Positions 50,954 through 60,309 of a DNA stretch of 64,000 bases are shown here, in pieces (position 1 is the first letter of the stretch; each line of letters begins with the position of its first letter). The notes under the pieces are model-generated. The model saw only the letters and a list, made by a program, of their open reading frames with translations, made no database searches and was not told where the DNA came from. A program made the position numbers and the translations under genes. The stretch is from Planctomycetota bacterium (GTDB lineage: Bacteria > Planctomycetota > Planctomycetia > Pirellulales > Pirellulaceae), in the NCBI GenBank assembly GCA_963204915.1, contig CAUJHS010000117.1, positions 124,001 through 188,000 of the forward strand, read 5' to 3'.

Positions 50954-51685
50954 ATGCACGTACTCATTGCCGATGACGAGGCCGTCTCACGAAAACTCCT
51001 GGAACGTTATTTAGAGAAATGGGGCTATGAAGTCGCCGTCGCTGAAGATGGCGAGCAAGCATGGAAGTTGTTCCTGCACGGCGACTACCCCATTGTGTTG
51101 ACCGACTGGATGATGCCTGGGGTCGACGGCATCGAGTTGATCCGCCGGATTCGCGCCTCGGAGCAAGCCGATTACGTGTACACCATCCTGCTGACGGCCC
51201 GCTCTCAAAAGGAAGATCTGGTCGCAGGAATGGAGGCCGGAGCCGATGATTTCGTTACCAAACCGTTTGATCGTGACGAACTGCGCGTGCGCCTTCGTGA
51301 AGGAGAACGCATCGTGCGACTCGAACGAGAACTGGCCGAGCGAGGCCGTGCGCTGCGACAGGAACAATCATCGCACGACGCGATGGAGCACGGCGCGCGG
51401 CTGGGCCCTGCTGCGGTAGAAGTGGTTCGCGCTATCCAGAACCCTTTGGACGAGTTAACGGAATTCTTGACGGCTTTGCGGCGCGAACTTTCGGCGGTTC
51501 GCAATGCGCTGCGGCAATACCGGGAAACGCGGAAGCGCCTCGCGGTAGCCCAACCCGAATTGCATGTCGAAGCCGAACAGATCGAAGGGCAGCTTGATGG
51601 CATCAGCCTGGATGGGCTGTTCGATCAAACCGTGCAAAGCTTGGAGCAAGTTCGCAATGTATTAAAGAACTTGGAAGAAGTATGA
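50954..51685 (+). CDS. Response regulator with C-terminal coiled coil
   Basis: The 243-residue protein has a receiver domain (1-125) with acidic pocket Asp8 and Asp9 in LIADDEAVSR, phospho-acceptor about Asp53 in VLTDWMMPGVDG, the threonine in ILLTARSQ and the lysine in FVTKPFD. The C-terminal 115 residues are helical and charged (ELAERGRALRQEQSSHDAME, IQNPLDELTEFLTALRRELS) with no DNA-binding or enzymatic motif. It probably acts through protein contacts. No histidine kinase is adjacent. Confidence 0.88.
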   Translation: MHVLIADDEAVSRKLLERYLEKWGYEVAVAEDGEQAWKLFLHGDYPIVLTDWMMPGVDGIELIRRIRASEQADYVYTILLTARSQKEDLVAGMEAGADDFVTKPFDRDELRVRLREGERIVRLERELAERGRALRQEQSSHDAMEHGARLGPAAVEVVRAIQNPLDELTEFLTALRRELSAVRNALRQYRETRKRLAVAQPELHVEAEQIEGQLDGISLDGLFDQTVQSLEQVRNVLKNLEEV

Positions 51686-51761
51686 AACGTCGCAATCCGC
51701 CTTGTCAAACGCCAGCGGTACGGTATCATATACAAACGAACACCACCGCCGGCCGCTCCTT

Positions 51762-53012
51762 ATGGATCTGCAACAAAAACTGGCGATTCTTGCCGATGCC
51801 GCCAAGTATGACGCGTCATGCGCCAGCAGCGGCGCGCGGCGGAAAGGCGGCTCCGGTCTGGGCAACTCCACTGGCGTAGGCATATGTCATAGCTTTACCC
51901 CAGACGGCCGCTGCGTTTCGTTGCTGAAAATTCTTCTCACCAACTACTGCATCTACGATTGTCACTATTGCGTAAACCGCGCAACCAGCGACACGCCGCG
52001 GGCCCGGTTCACGGTGGATGAGGTCGTGCGGCTCACCATCGACTTCTACCGTCGCAACTACATCGAAGGGTTGTTCCTGAGCAGCGGAATCATCCAAGAT
52101 TCCGACTACACCATGGAACAGATGATCGCGGTCGCACGACGCCTGCGACAAGAACAGCAGTTTCGCGGTTACATTCATTTGAAAACCATTCCCAATGCCA
52201 ACGACGACTTCATTGCAGAAGCCGGGCGTTGGGCCGATCGGCTAAGCGTCAACATCGAGCTTCCCACGGCTCCCGACTTACACCACTTGGCGCCCGAGAA
52301 AAAGTGGCCCGAGTTGCACGCCTCGATGGAGTCAATTCATCGCCGCGTGATCGACGCAAAAGCCGAGCGCAAACAACGTCGCCGCGCGCCGGCATTCGCC
52401 CCGGCAGGACAGAGCACGCAAATGATCGTCGGCGCTACGCCCACGCCCGATCGGGAAGTGCTGCACACGGCCGACGCGTTATACCACCATTATCGCTTGC
52501 GGCGGGTCTATTATTCGGCGTACAGTCCCACACAACATGCCGATGCGCGTTTGCCGGCTCAGTCGCCCCCTTTGGTGCGTGAACATCGACTCTACCAGGC
52601 CGACTGGCTGCTGCGGTTTTATGGCTTCCGCGTCGAGGAATTGACGCCCGAACACGCACCCAACCTGAAGTTAAACCTGGACCCGAAGTTGGCGTGGGCG
52701 CTAGAGCATCGCCACGCATTTCCTGTTGATGTCAATCGGGCCGAACGGGAAATGTTGCTGCGCGTGCCAGGGCTGGGCATCCGCACGGTGCAGCGGATAG
52801 TGACCATGCGTCGCCATCGTGCGATTCGGCTGGCCGATTTGCAGAAGTTCCGCATTCCGCGTCGTCGCGTGTTGCCGTTCGTGTTGACCGCCGATTTCAA
52901 TCCCCACGCAGGGCGTCTAGACCGGCTCGACCTTGAGGACAAAGTGCGCACGAGGTCGCGTCAACGATTGTTGTTCGAAGCGGGTGAGGAGGCTCATCGG
53001 GGCGAGTTCTAG
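51762..53012 (+). CDS. Radical SAM protein, putative DNA modification/repair family
   Basis: ATG 51762 gives 416 residues; the upstream frame to 51702 is less likely. The radical SAM cluster is Cys63-x3-Cys67-x2-Cys70 in TNYCIYDCHYC. The C-terminal part contains a helix-hairpin-helix (LLRVPGLGIRTVQRIVTMRR), suggesting DNA binding. This combination, with the downstream uracil-DNA glycosylase-type fusion gene, matches the recognised two-gene cassette in which a radical SAM protein pairs with a UdgX-linked partner. The reaction is not known. The next gene starts 4 bases after the stop. Confidence 0.87.
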   Translation: MDLQQKLAILADAAKYDASCASSGARRKGGSGLGNSTGVGICHSFTPDGRCVSLLKILLTNYCIYDCHYCVNRATSDTPRARFTVDEVVRLTIDFYRRNYIEGLFLSSGIIQDSDYTMEQMIAVARRLRQEQQFRGYIHLKTIPNANDDFIAEAGRWADRLSVNIELPTAPDLHHLAPEKKWPELHASMESIHRRVIDAKAERKQRRRAPAFAPAGQSTQMIVGATPTPDREVLHTADALYHHYRLRRVYYSAYSPTQHADARLPAQSPPLVREHRLYQADWLLRFYGFRVEELTPEHAPNLKLNLDPKLAWALEHRHAFPVDVNRAEREMLLRVPGLGIRTVQRIVTMRRHRAIRLADLQKFRIPRRRVLPFVLTADFNPHAGRLDRLDLEDKVRTRSRQRLLFEAGEEAHRGEF

Positions 53013-53015
53013 TCG

Positions 53016-54428
53016 ATGCACGTTGTTACCGCGTCCGATTTTGAACAATGGCGTAATGCCGCCCGACAGTGCATGCTTTCTAACCTCGCGCCAGAAGATG
53101 TGCTCTGGCGCGATGGGCGCGAAGCTTGTCCTGGACTGTTCGATGCTTTCGAAAAGGAGCCCGCGCCGCCGCGAGCGAACCAGTCGCATAGCCCGACCGT
53201 GCCACGGCGGTTTATGGAATTGGCGACGTACGTCGCATGTCACCGGACGCCAGGGCGCTGGCCTTTGCTTTACCGGTTGCTATGGCGCCTTACGCATGAG
53301 ACGCCGCACTTGCTTGATATTGCCGCCGACGATGATGTGCTGCTTGCCGCGCGATGGGAAAAGGCGGTGCGCCGCGACGCCCACAAGATGAAAGCCTTTG
53401 TGCGATTCCGCCGCATCATGGAGGCCGACGTCGAACACTACATCGCGTGGCATCGGCCCGATCACTACGTTGTGCGGCTCACGGCGCCGTTCTTCGCCGA
53501 TCGATTCTCGTCGATGAACTGGTCGATTCTCACACCCGATGACTCGGTTAGTTGGAATGGCCACGCGCTGATGTTTGGTGCTGGAGCGCCGCGCAGCGCT
53601 GCTCCGGCCGACGACCAACTTGAGTCGCTCTGGCGCACTTACTATGGGTCCATCTTTAACCCCGTGCGCATCAAGTTGAAGGCGATGCGCCGCGAAATGC
53701 CCCGACGATTCTGGCCCCTTCTTCCTGAGACAACGATTTTAGATGACCTTCTGCAAGCGGCGCCCGCCCGGGTGCAGAAAATGCAATCGTATGCCGAAGG
53801 CTGGGAGCAATCGGCAATCGACTTTCTGCCGCCGCAGCGCGACCTGAATTCGCTCCGCGCGGCGTCGTCCGGCTGCCGCGGCTGTCCATTGTATGCTCCC
53901 GCAACGCAAACCGTGTTTGGCGTCGGTCCGCCCAATGCCGCGATCATGATTGTTGGCGAACAACCCGGCGATGAGGAAGATCGAATCGGAGCGCCGTTTG
54001 TCGGCCCTGCCGGGCAACTGCTTAATCAGGCATTGGTCGAAGCGGGACTGAAACGCGAGGAAGTCTACCTCACCAATGCCGTCAAACATTTCAAGTTTGA
54101 GGCGCGAGGCAAGCGACGGCTGCATAAGAAACCCAATCGCCGCGAAGTGGTCAGTTGCCGCGCCTGGCTTGAAAGCGAATTGGCCGCGGTACGTCCTCAA
54201 GTGTTGGTGTGCCTAGGCGTGACGGCCGCGCAAACACTCGCGGGCCCGATGTTTCGCCTGTCGGACCAACTCGGCAAGATTTTCGCCACCGACTTCTGCG
54301 AGCACACTCTTGCCACGTATCATCCGGCGGCGATCCTGCGCAGTTCGCCGGAGGGCGCCGGCGCAAAGCAGCAGCAACTTATCGCCGATTTGCGACGCGC
54401 CGGCGCTTTCGTCCGGAAAATCAATTGA
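53016..54428 (+). CDS. UdgX-type uracil-DNA glycosylase fused to radical SAM-associated domain
   Basis: The 470-residue protein has an N-terminal domain (about 1-245) of the type linked to the radical SAM repair gene (for example LLDIAADDDVLLAARWEKAV) and a C-terminal family 4-like uracil-DNA glycosylase (about 285-468). Visible are GEQPGDEED (about 314-322), the loop KRRLHKKPN with His370, and ATYHPAAILRS. The His in that loop is the residue that forms a covalent bond to DNA in UdgX, so this protein probably makes a covalent complex with the uracil site. Cysteines in CRGCPLY and VLVCLG fit a [4Fe-4S] cluster. Confidence 0.9.
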   Translation: MHVVTASDFEQWRNAARQCMLSNLAPEDVLWRDGREACPGLFDAFEKEPAPPRANQSHSPTVPRRFMELATYVACHRTPGRWPLLYRLLWRLTHETPHLLDIAADDDVLLAARWEKAVRRDAHKMKAFVRFRRIMEADVEHYIAWHRPDHYVVRLTAPFFADRFSSMNWSILTPDDSVSWNGHALMFGAGAPRSAAPADDQLESLWRTYYGSIFNPVRIKLKAMRREMPRRFWPLLPETTILDDLLQAAPARVQKMQSYAEGWEQSAIDFLPPQRDLNSLRAASSGCRGCPLYAPATQTVFGVGPPNAAIMIVGEQPGDEEDRIGAPFVGPAGQLLNQALVEAGLKREEVYLTNAVKHFKFEARGKRRLHKKPNRREVVSCRAWLESELAAVRPQVLVCLGVTAAQTLAGPMFRLSDQLGKIFATDFCEHTLATYHPAAILRSSPEGAGAKQQQLIADLRRAGAFVRKIN

Positions 54429-54700
54429 AAACCCAGCAAATTCATCCTTCCCGCGGCCACAAAGTATCGTCGCTCAAAGCCACGAACCCCAGTAACGCAT
54501 CGCGTGTCACTTTCCCAATCTCCCGTCGACGCGGCGAACTGGTTGTCAGTTTGCGGGCAAAATCGCAAAACGAGCCCGCTCGACGGGATGAACACGGACA
54601 CAGTTTCGCATACAATACCTCACAGCACATGGGCGACTCCGCAATTCAAAGATTGCAGGCAGTCGGCCCGCACAAGCAACAACAATCAACATACCCCCAC

Positions 54701-54773
54701 GGGGCCGTAGCTCAACGGTTAGAGCAGCAGACTCATAATCTGTTGGTTGCAGGTTCGAATCCCGCCGGCCCTA
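54701..54773 (+). tRNA. tRNA-Met (CAT anticodon)
   Basis: A complete 73-base cloverleaf is read: acceptor GGGGCCG with CGGCCCT, a D-arm, an anticodon stem GCAGA/TCTGT with loop CTCATAA giving anticodon CAT, and T-loop TTCGAAT. Discriminator A73 follows and CCA is not encoded. The first acceptor pair is G-T, and the third T-stem pair is an A-C mismatch (GCAGG/CCCGC). Elongator Met is most likely; a lysidine-modified Ile tRNA shares this anticodon and is not excluded. A run of six T follows at 54775. Confidence 0.9.
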
Positions 54774-55024
54774 CTTTTTTGGTTTTGTGCTCCGCGATTG
54801 TTTTGCTTGAGTCCTGAAATTGCGAGAGTTGAAGCGTGTCGCTGATCGCGATGGTGCGGGAGTTGCAACGTTCGTCGCACAGCGCGCTGCATTTGGCGCT
54901 GCGGGCGAAGTAGGGGCGTCGTCTTCATTCGAACGGAACCGTTCGGACCGTTGTTCGCAAGATCTTTGTGGGGTCGAATGCGATTCTCGCTCTTAAATGT
55001 CTACGGGTTTTCACGATCAGGGTG

Positions 55025-56398
55025 TTACCCAGCGGCCCAGACGGCAGCGGGTTGAACTTGGATTTGTGGCGCGACGTGCGATTTGGGCACGAGCGTCGGC
55101 CAGAACGCGAATACCGGTCGCACGGGAGCGCGGCCTGTAGCGTAACCAGTAAGGCCCGCAGGTCCGCTGGTAATCAGGGGGGCGATTTCTTGCGTGAACC
55201 GTTCAACTGCCGAGCGACTTGCGTCGCGCACGCTCAACCGCAGCACGACTTCGCGCGGTTCGGAGCGTCGATGCAGGTCGAGCGACGCGCCGGCGGCTAC
55301 GCCCGCGCCAAGCAGTTCGACGTGTTGAGCGTCGTACGTGAACCCCGCGCGGGCTAGCCGGTGGAAGATAATCTCCGCGCACGCTTCGGCTTTGCGGCGA
55401 CAATCGACTCCTCCAACAAACAACTGACTGCTCGCGGTATATCCTGCCCGATACGCCAGCGATACTTTGTACGACTCCGGCGCCGGCGCGCCTTGGGCGC
55501 CGAATACGCGCACGCGGTCTTGCCCCTGATCGTTCACCTCGACCGCGGCGAAGTTGGCGATTACGTCGGGCGTGCGATAGCGCCGTGGATCGCCGATCTC
55601 GTACACCAGTTGTTCGACCACGGTGCGCCGGTTGACCACGCCGCCTGTGCCGTCCGGTTTGGTAATAACGCATGAGCCGTCTTCCGCCACTTCGGCAATG
55701 GGGTAGCCCGCATTCGCCAAGTTTAGATCCTGCCAGACAGTCGAGTAGCCTCCCGTGACTTGAGCGCCGCACTCGATCAAATGTCCCGCCACCGTGGCGC
55801 CGGCCAGTCGCGGCCAATCATTCCAACTCCAGCCATAATGATGGACCGCCGGACCCACGGTGAGTGACGCGTCGGCTACGCGGCCCGTAATAACTATGCG
55901 AGCCCCCTCGGCCAGCGCCGCGACGATGGGCGCCGCTCCGAGATACGCATTTGCACTGACGACCTGCACGCCCGCTTCCTCGAGTGCTTGGTCGGTATCT
56001 AGGTGCGCTAAGGAACACCCCGCGGCTTGCAGCGCCGGAAGCAGCGGTAGCAAATCATCGCCCGTCACCACACCGATGCGAGTTTCGCCTAATCCCGCCT
56101 GCGTCAGAATGGCGGCGGCTCGCCGCGCACACGCCGCGGGGTTCATGCCGCCAGCGTTGGTCACGATCTTCAGTTGCGGTTGCTGCACCAGCGCGGGGGT
56201 CAGGCTTTGCAGCACTGTAAGAAAGTCTTGGGCAAAGCCTGCGTTGGCGTCCTTTTCTTTGGCTCGCGCGAGAATCGACAGGGTCAACTCGGCCAGGTAT
56301 TCCAGTGTGAGGCAATCGACGGTCGCCCCCTCGACGAGCAACCGCGGCGCGTCGAGTTGATCGCCCAAAAAACCGGCGCCATTGGCGATGCGAACCAT
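55025..56398 (-). CDS. DUF1446 / AtuA-family protein
   Basis: This 457-residue protein matches the DUF1446 (acyclic terpene utilisation AtuA) family: it begins MVRIANGAGFLGDQLDAPRL and contains TLEYLAELTLSILARAKEKD, IVTNAGGMNPAACARRAAAI, ARIVITGRVADASLTVGPAV and IECGAQVTGG. The last two are glycine-rich family hallmarks. AtuA relatives are linked to terpenoid or acyl catabolism, but biochemical activity is not well defined. No other atu genes are adjacent. The protein is cytosolic. Confidence 0.87.
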   Translation of the reverse strand: MVRIANGAGFLGDQLDAPRLLVEGATVDCLTLEYLAELTLSILARAKEKDANAGFAQDFLTVLQSLTPALVQQPQLKIVTNAGGMNPAACARRAAAILTQAGLGETRIGVVTGDDLLPLLPALQAAGCSLAHLDTDQALEEAGVQVVSANAYLGAAPIVAALAEGARIVITGRVADASLTVGPAVHHYGWSWNDWPRLAGATVAGHLIECGAQVTGGYSTVWQDLNLANAGYPIAEVAEDGSCVITKPDGTGGVVNRRTVVEQLVYEIGDPRRYRTPDVIANFAAVEVNDQGQDRVRVFGAQGAPAPESYKVSLAYRAGYTASSQLFVGGVDCRRKAEACAEIIFHRLARAGFTYDAQHVELLGAGVAAGASLDLHRRSEPREVVLRLSVRDASRSAVERFTQEIAPLITSGPAGLTGYATGRAPVRPVFAFWPTLVPKSHVAPQIQVQPAAVWAAG

Positions 56399-56487
56399 AC
56401 GTTCCGCGGCGATAAAAGGAAGCCTTCAGCAACGGCGCGCCAACGCTCGAACCGCCCACATTAACGCACCCACGACAAACGGCGGCG

Positions 56488-58008
56488 TTAGTCGAGCCCA
56501 TACAGCGGGCCGAGTTTCTTTCTCAGGTAATCGATCAGCGGCTTATGGTCGAGCGGCCGACCGGTGATATTCTCCACCAGTTGTGCGGCGGTGTAACGCT
56601 GGCCCTGGGCGTGAATCTTCTCGCGCAGCCATTCCCGCAGCGGCAGGAACTGCCCCAGGGCGAAGCGCTGCGGCAAGTTGCCCAAGTCTTCGTCGGCCTG
56701 ACGGAACAACTGTGCGGCGTATAAGTTGCCCAACGAGTACGTGGGGAAATACCCAATCAGGCCCGCGCTCCAATGCACGTCTTGCAGCACGCCGTCGGCG
56801 TCTGTCGGCGGTTCAATGCCCAAGTACTGACGGTACTTCTCGTTCCACGCGGCCGGCAAGTCGTTCACCCGAAGCCGGTCTTCAATCAACTCTTGCTCCA
56901 ACTCGAAGCGAATGATGATATGCAGGTTGTACGTTGCCTCATCCGCTTCGACACGAATGAGCGAAGGCCGGACATCGTTGATCGCAAAGTAGAACTCGTT
57001 CAAGGAGACATCATCCAGCGCATGTGAAAACGCTTTCTTCGCGGCGGGGAAGAAGAACTCCCAGAATTCGCGGCTACGGCCGACCAGGTTCTCCCACATG
57101 CGCGACTGCGACTCGTGTATGCCCAACGAAACATACTTGCCCGGCGGCAGGCCGTAATGTTCGGCGGGCAAACCTTGATCATAGATGCCGTGGCCCGCCT
57201 CGTGCAAAATGCCGAAGAAGGCGGAAGGAAAAAAGCGTTCGTCATACCGTGTGGTGATGCGCGTGTCGCGCGGGCCGACGTTGGTGCAAAACGGGTGATG
57301 CGTCACGTCAAGCCGACCTGCCGGAAACTCAAACCCGATCCGCGCGGCCGCCTCTTTACCGAAGGCTTCTTGCGCCGCGGCGGGATAGATGCGTTTGAGA
57401 ATGTCCAATTTCGGCGCCCGGTCGCTTTCGGCAATGGCTTGCACAAGCGGCGTCAGGTCGTCGCGCAGAGCGGCCAGCACACGGCGTACGTTGGCGGTCT
57501 TTTCGTCCGGCTCATAAGTGTCCAGAAGCGCATCATAAATGCAATCCTCGTAACCGAGCGCCTCCGCCTCTTGACGCTTAAGCGCGACAATTTGCCCCAG
57601 CACGGGAGCGAAGGCGGCGAAGTCGTTGTTCTTCCGCGCCACAACCCACGTTTGTTGCCCGCGCACCGTGAGACGCGTCAGTTCTTTAACCAGTGATTCG
57701 GGAAGCTTGGTTTTTTTGTCGTACTCGCGGCGCATCTGGCGAATGGTGCAACCGGCTTCACTGTGCGGTTCGGCCGCCAGCGGCGACTCGGCGAGTTGCG
57801 TCAGCCATTCGCCTAAGCGCGGGTCGGTATGGCGTTGATGAATCAGCCCCGCCAGGTACGCCACTTGTTCCGCACGGTATTCGCCAGCCTCGGGCGGCAT
57901 GTAGGTTCGTTCGTCCCACTCCAAAAGTTGTTGCGTCGATTCGAGCATCGCCGTTTCTCGGGCGTATTGACGAACCTGCTCTAACACCGCATTCTGCGCA
58001 TCCGCCAT
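56488..58008 (-). CDS. M32 metallocarboxypeptidase (carboxypeptidase Taq type)
   Basis: ATG 58008 is six bases after AAGGAG and gives 506 residues, the usual family length. The zinc-binding HExxH is in GILHEAGHGIYDQGL, and the second motif region HESQSRMWENLVGRS follows, where the third zinc ligand glutamate lies. The N-terminal segment TAMLESTQQLLEWDERTYMP is typical of the family. It removes C-terminal residues from peptides in the cytosol. The DUF1446 gene lies downstream on the same strand after 89 nt. Confidence 0.94.
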   Translation of the reverse strand: MADAQNAVLEQVRQYARETAMLESTQQLLEWDERTYMPPEAGEYRAEQVAYLAGLIHQRHTDPRLGEWLTQLAESPLAAEPHSEAGCTIRQMRREYDKKTKLPESLVKELTRLTVRGQQTWVVARKNNDFAAFAPVLGQIVALKRQEAEALGYEDCIYDALLDTYEPDEKTANVRRVLAALRDDLTPLVQAIAESDRAPKLDILKRIYPAAAQEAFGKEAAARIGFEFPAGRLDVTHHPFCTNVGPRDTRITTRYDERFFPSAFFGILHEAGHGIYDQGLPAEHYGLPPGKYVSLGIHESQSRMWENLVGRSREFWEFFFPAAKKAFSHALDDVSLNEFYFAINDVRPSLIRVEADEATYNLHIIIRFELEQELIEDRLRVNDLPAAWNEKYRQYLGIEPPTDADGVLQDVHWSAGLIGYFPTYSLGNLYAAQLFRQADEDLGNLPQRFALGQFLPLREWLREKIHAQGQRYTAAQLVENITGRPLDHKPLIDYLRKKLGPLYGLD

Positions 58009-58289
58009 GAAGTTGCTCCTTGCAAGAAAAAGTCCGTGTCGATTGTAGGCGGCGGGGCCAGATATCGCCACCACAGCGGCACACGCGCCGACGACGTTCG
58101 GTAAAAACGAACGAGCGAGGCAATTACACGTTTGCGGTCCGTCGATTCGTTCACAAACGCAAGTTTGTGTGTCGCGAGTTCAAATCGACACATGATCTGT
58201 GACCGCGAACGCATTGCATAAGTCGCGCTTCGTGCGGAAAATACGGGAGCCGAGGCTTTCGGGCGGATATCCTTCAATTGGGAATTGCG

Positions 58290-58682
58290 ATGAGGCGAAA
58301 CATTTTCTTGTATGGACTGATGGGAGTGGTGCTTCATGGCGCGGGTTGTGACGTTTCCGCGCCCGCAACCAAGGCCACCAAAGTGCCGGCGGGCCAGGCT
58401 CCGGCTGCTCCGCCTGGGGCGATTCTTGCGGAAGACGCGACAGGCATTTGGAATCAACCGCAAGTGGAGCAGTATCTGCGCGAGGACTTGAAGCTCACGC
58501 AGGTGTCGCTCACGCCGTCGGGCGGCGACGGCAACTACACGGGCACGGGCGCAACTGCGGAGGGCCGCACCCTACAGCTGCAAGTCAAGCAAGTTCCCGG
58601 CGGCATTGCCTGCGACTTTCAAGACGACCGCGGCGGAAGCGGAAGAATCGCGTTTGGCAACCTGGTCGAACAGAATCCTTAA
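58290..58682 (+). CDS. Small hypothetical lipoprotein
   Basis: ATG 58290 begins MRRNIFLYGLMGVVLHGAGC, a lipoprotein signal with lipobox at HGAGC, giving 130 residues. An Ala/Pro/Thr-rich linker leads to a small domain with WNQPQVEQYLREDLKL and NYTGTGATAEGRTLQLQVKQ. No family is recognised. One base separates its stop from the ATG of the next gene, so the two are translationally linked. Confidence 0.7.
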   Translation: MRRNIFLYGLMGVVLHGAGCDVSAPATKATKVPAGQAPAAPPGAILAEDATGIWNQPQVEQYLREDLKLTQVSLTPSGGDGNYTGTGATAEGRTLQLQVKQVPGGIACDFQDDRGGSGRIAFGNLVEQNP

Positions 58683-58683
58683 A

Positions 58684-59325
58684 ATGACGCACGCAGTTCG
58701 TCAAGAATACGACGATTTGGCGCCGCATTACGACCGTCGGTGGCGCCCCTACGTCGACGCCACGCTGGACTCCGTCATGGAGGTGTTGAAGTTGCAGGGT
58801 GAGGAGGCGGTCTTAGACGTGCCATGCGGCACAGGCGAACTGACGCAACGGTTCACCGCACGCTGGCCCGATTTACGCATCACCGGCGTTGATCTCAGCC
58901 CGGCGATGTTGCAGGAGGCCGGCCGGAAGGACAAACACCAACGTGTGACATGGCTTGAAGCCGACGTGAGCGATCTTCCCCTGGCGGAGCGCATGTTTGA
59001 TTGTGTCATTTGCGCTAATAGCTTTCACTACTTTCGAGCGCCTGAACAGGCACTCCTCGAACTCCGCCGCGTGCTGCGTCCCGGCGGCAAGTTCGTGCTC
59101 CTGGACTGGTGCGATGATTTCTTCGCGTGCAAGGTTTGCAGTTTGTGGCTGCGTTGGAAAGATCCCGCATTCTTTCGGACCTATTCCTTGCGGGATTGTT
59201 GCGCACGCCTTCAACAGGTGCAGTTTGAGATTCAGCGCGCCGATCGCTTTCGGGTCGGTTGGATCTGGGGAATGATGCACGTGGTGTGCCGTCGCCCGCC
59301 GGAAAACGGAGCTCCGTCGCGTTGA
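58684..59325 (+). CDS. Class I SAM-dependent methyltransferase
   Basis: ATG 58684 gives 213 residues. Motif I is VLDVPCGTGELTQRF, motif II ends in ITGVDLSPAMLQEAG, the post-II region has VTWLEADVSDLPLAE, and motif IV-like VICANSFHYFRAPE is followed by RVLRPGGKFVLLDW. This is the UbiE-like methyltransferase pattern; the target is unknown. It follows the lipoprotein with a one-base gap. Confidence 0.88.
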   Translation: MTHAVRQEYDDLAPHYDRRWRPYVDATLDSVMEVLKLQGEEAVLDVPCGTGELTQRFTARWPDLRITGVDLSPAMLQEAGRKDKHQRVTWLEADVSDLPLAERMFDCVICANSFHYFRAPEQALLELRRVLRPGGKFVLLDWCDDFFACKVCSLWLRWKDPAFFRTYSLRDCCARLQQVQFEIQRADRFRVGWIWGMMHVVCRRPPENGAPSR

Positions 59326-59419
59326 CTTAAGAGTAGTCAAGGAGACTGTCGGAAAAACCGGCGGGTCGCTTCACACCGTCGCCGACTCTCTTGCGCGGAG
59401 CCCGATTACACGCGGCGTT

Positions 59420-60106
59420 CTAAAAGGAAGTGGTCAGGTAATCGTACGACCACAGGGGATTGCTGCATTTCGCACAAACGCGCCCATTGTCTAACAACGC
59501 GGCATGGCACTCAGGGCAGTCCTCAATGGCCGGCAGAATGGCGCGCTGCTGCGTGCGTACTTCGGCCGCGGTTTCGGCATCGCCAAAGGCCTGCGAAGTG
59601 ACGACGCGCACCGACGCGGGAAACAACCGAAACAACACCAAGGGGGCGCGACCGCCCGCGGGCAGAATCTTGACCAGCACATTGGTGAACGCCAACCGCT
59701 GTTCTTGGCGTGTTAACCCGAGATAGTGCGAGAGCCGCTCTTGGTCGACAATGTCGGCGCCAAAATCGGCGCGCTGTAAGCGGGCGAACCAGCGTCCGCA
59801 CCAGTCCGGCTCCGACTGCAAATAGCCATGATGCCGCGCATGGAGCGCCGCCACCGCCGCCTGATAGGTGTCAATTTCGCGCTCCAGGCGTCGCTCGGTT
59901 TCAACGGCTGAAAGCGGGAGATTGAGCGAATCGAGGCCGAAGTTCTGCTCGACGTCTTCGCGCAAACGCACACACAACAGCCGGCGCATGGTGTTTAGCC
60001 CCGTGGCCAAACTGTTGACGACCCGCGCGCCGTCGCGACCCGGTTCGCGCTGGTTGAATTCGATCGCGGCTTGCGTGCGGTGGTCAACGTTATCGTGGGG
60101 CGTCAT
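59420..60106 (-). CDS. Hypothetical protein with C-terminal zinc ribbon
   Basis: The 228-residue form starts at ATG 60106 (MTPHDNVDHRTQ); an ATG at 60124 is also in frame. The middle is helical and charged. A beta-hairpin-like zinc ribbon closes the protein (CPECHAALLDNGRVCAKC, two CxxC pairs about 14 residues apart), followed by a short aromatic tail. No membrane segment is present. I do not recognise the family. Confidence 0.65.
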   Translation of the reverse strand: MTPHDNVDHRTQAAIEFNQREPGRDGARVVNSLATGLNTMRRLLCVRLREDVEQNFGLDSLNLPLSAVETERRLEREIDTYQAAVAALHARHHGYLQSEPDWCGRWFARLQRADFGADIVDQERLSHYLGLTRQEQRLAFTNVLVKILPAGGRAPLVLFRLFPASVRVVTSQAFGDAETAAEVRTQQRAILPAIEDCPECHAALLDNGRVCAKCSNPLWSYDYLTTSF

Positions 60107-60309
60107 GCATGATCTTTCGAGCAAGGGAATCGCCGCCGGCTACACCGTCTAGGACGTGCAGACAGTTTACCCGCTATTGTACACCATCGCCGCGAGGGAG
60201 AGAATTTTGTCCGGATTTCAGGTAAAGTAGGCCCAGCACTGCGGTCTTCGTCGAAGGCTCGCCTGGTGTGGTCGGCGCGTTGTCATCCTCGTTAGGAGAA
60301 CTTTTCGCC

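Noticed and set aside
54719..54928. Minus-strand 69-codon frame reading through the tRNA
   Set aside because: Its C-terminal residues are translated from the tRNA itself; it has no ribosome-binding site or protein-like pattern.
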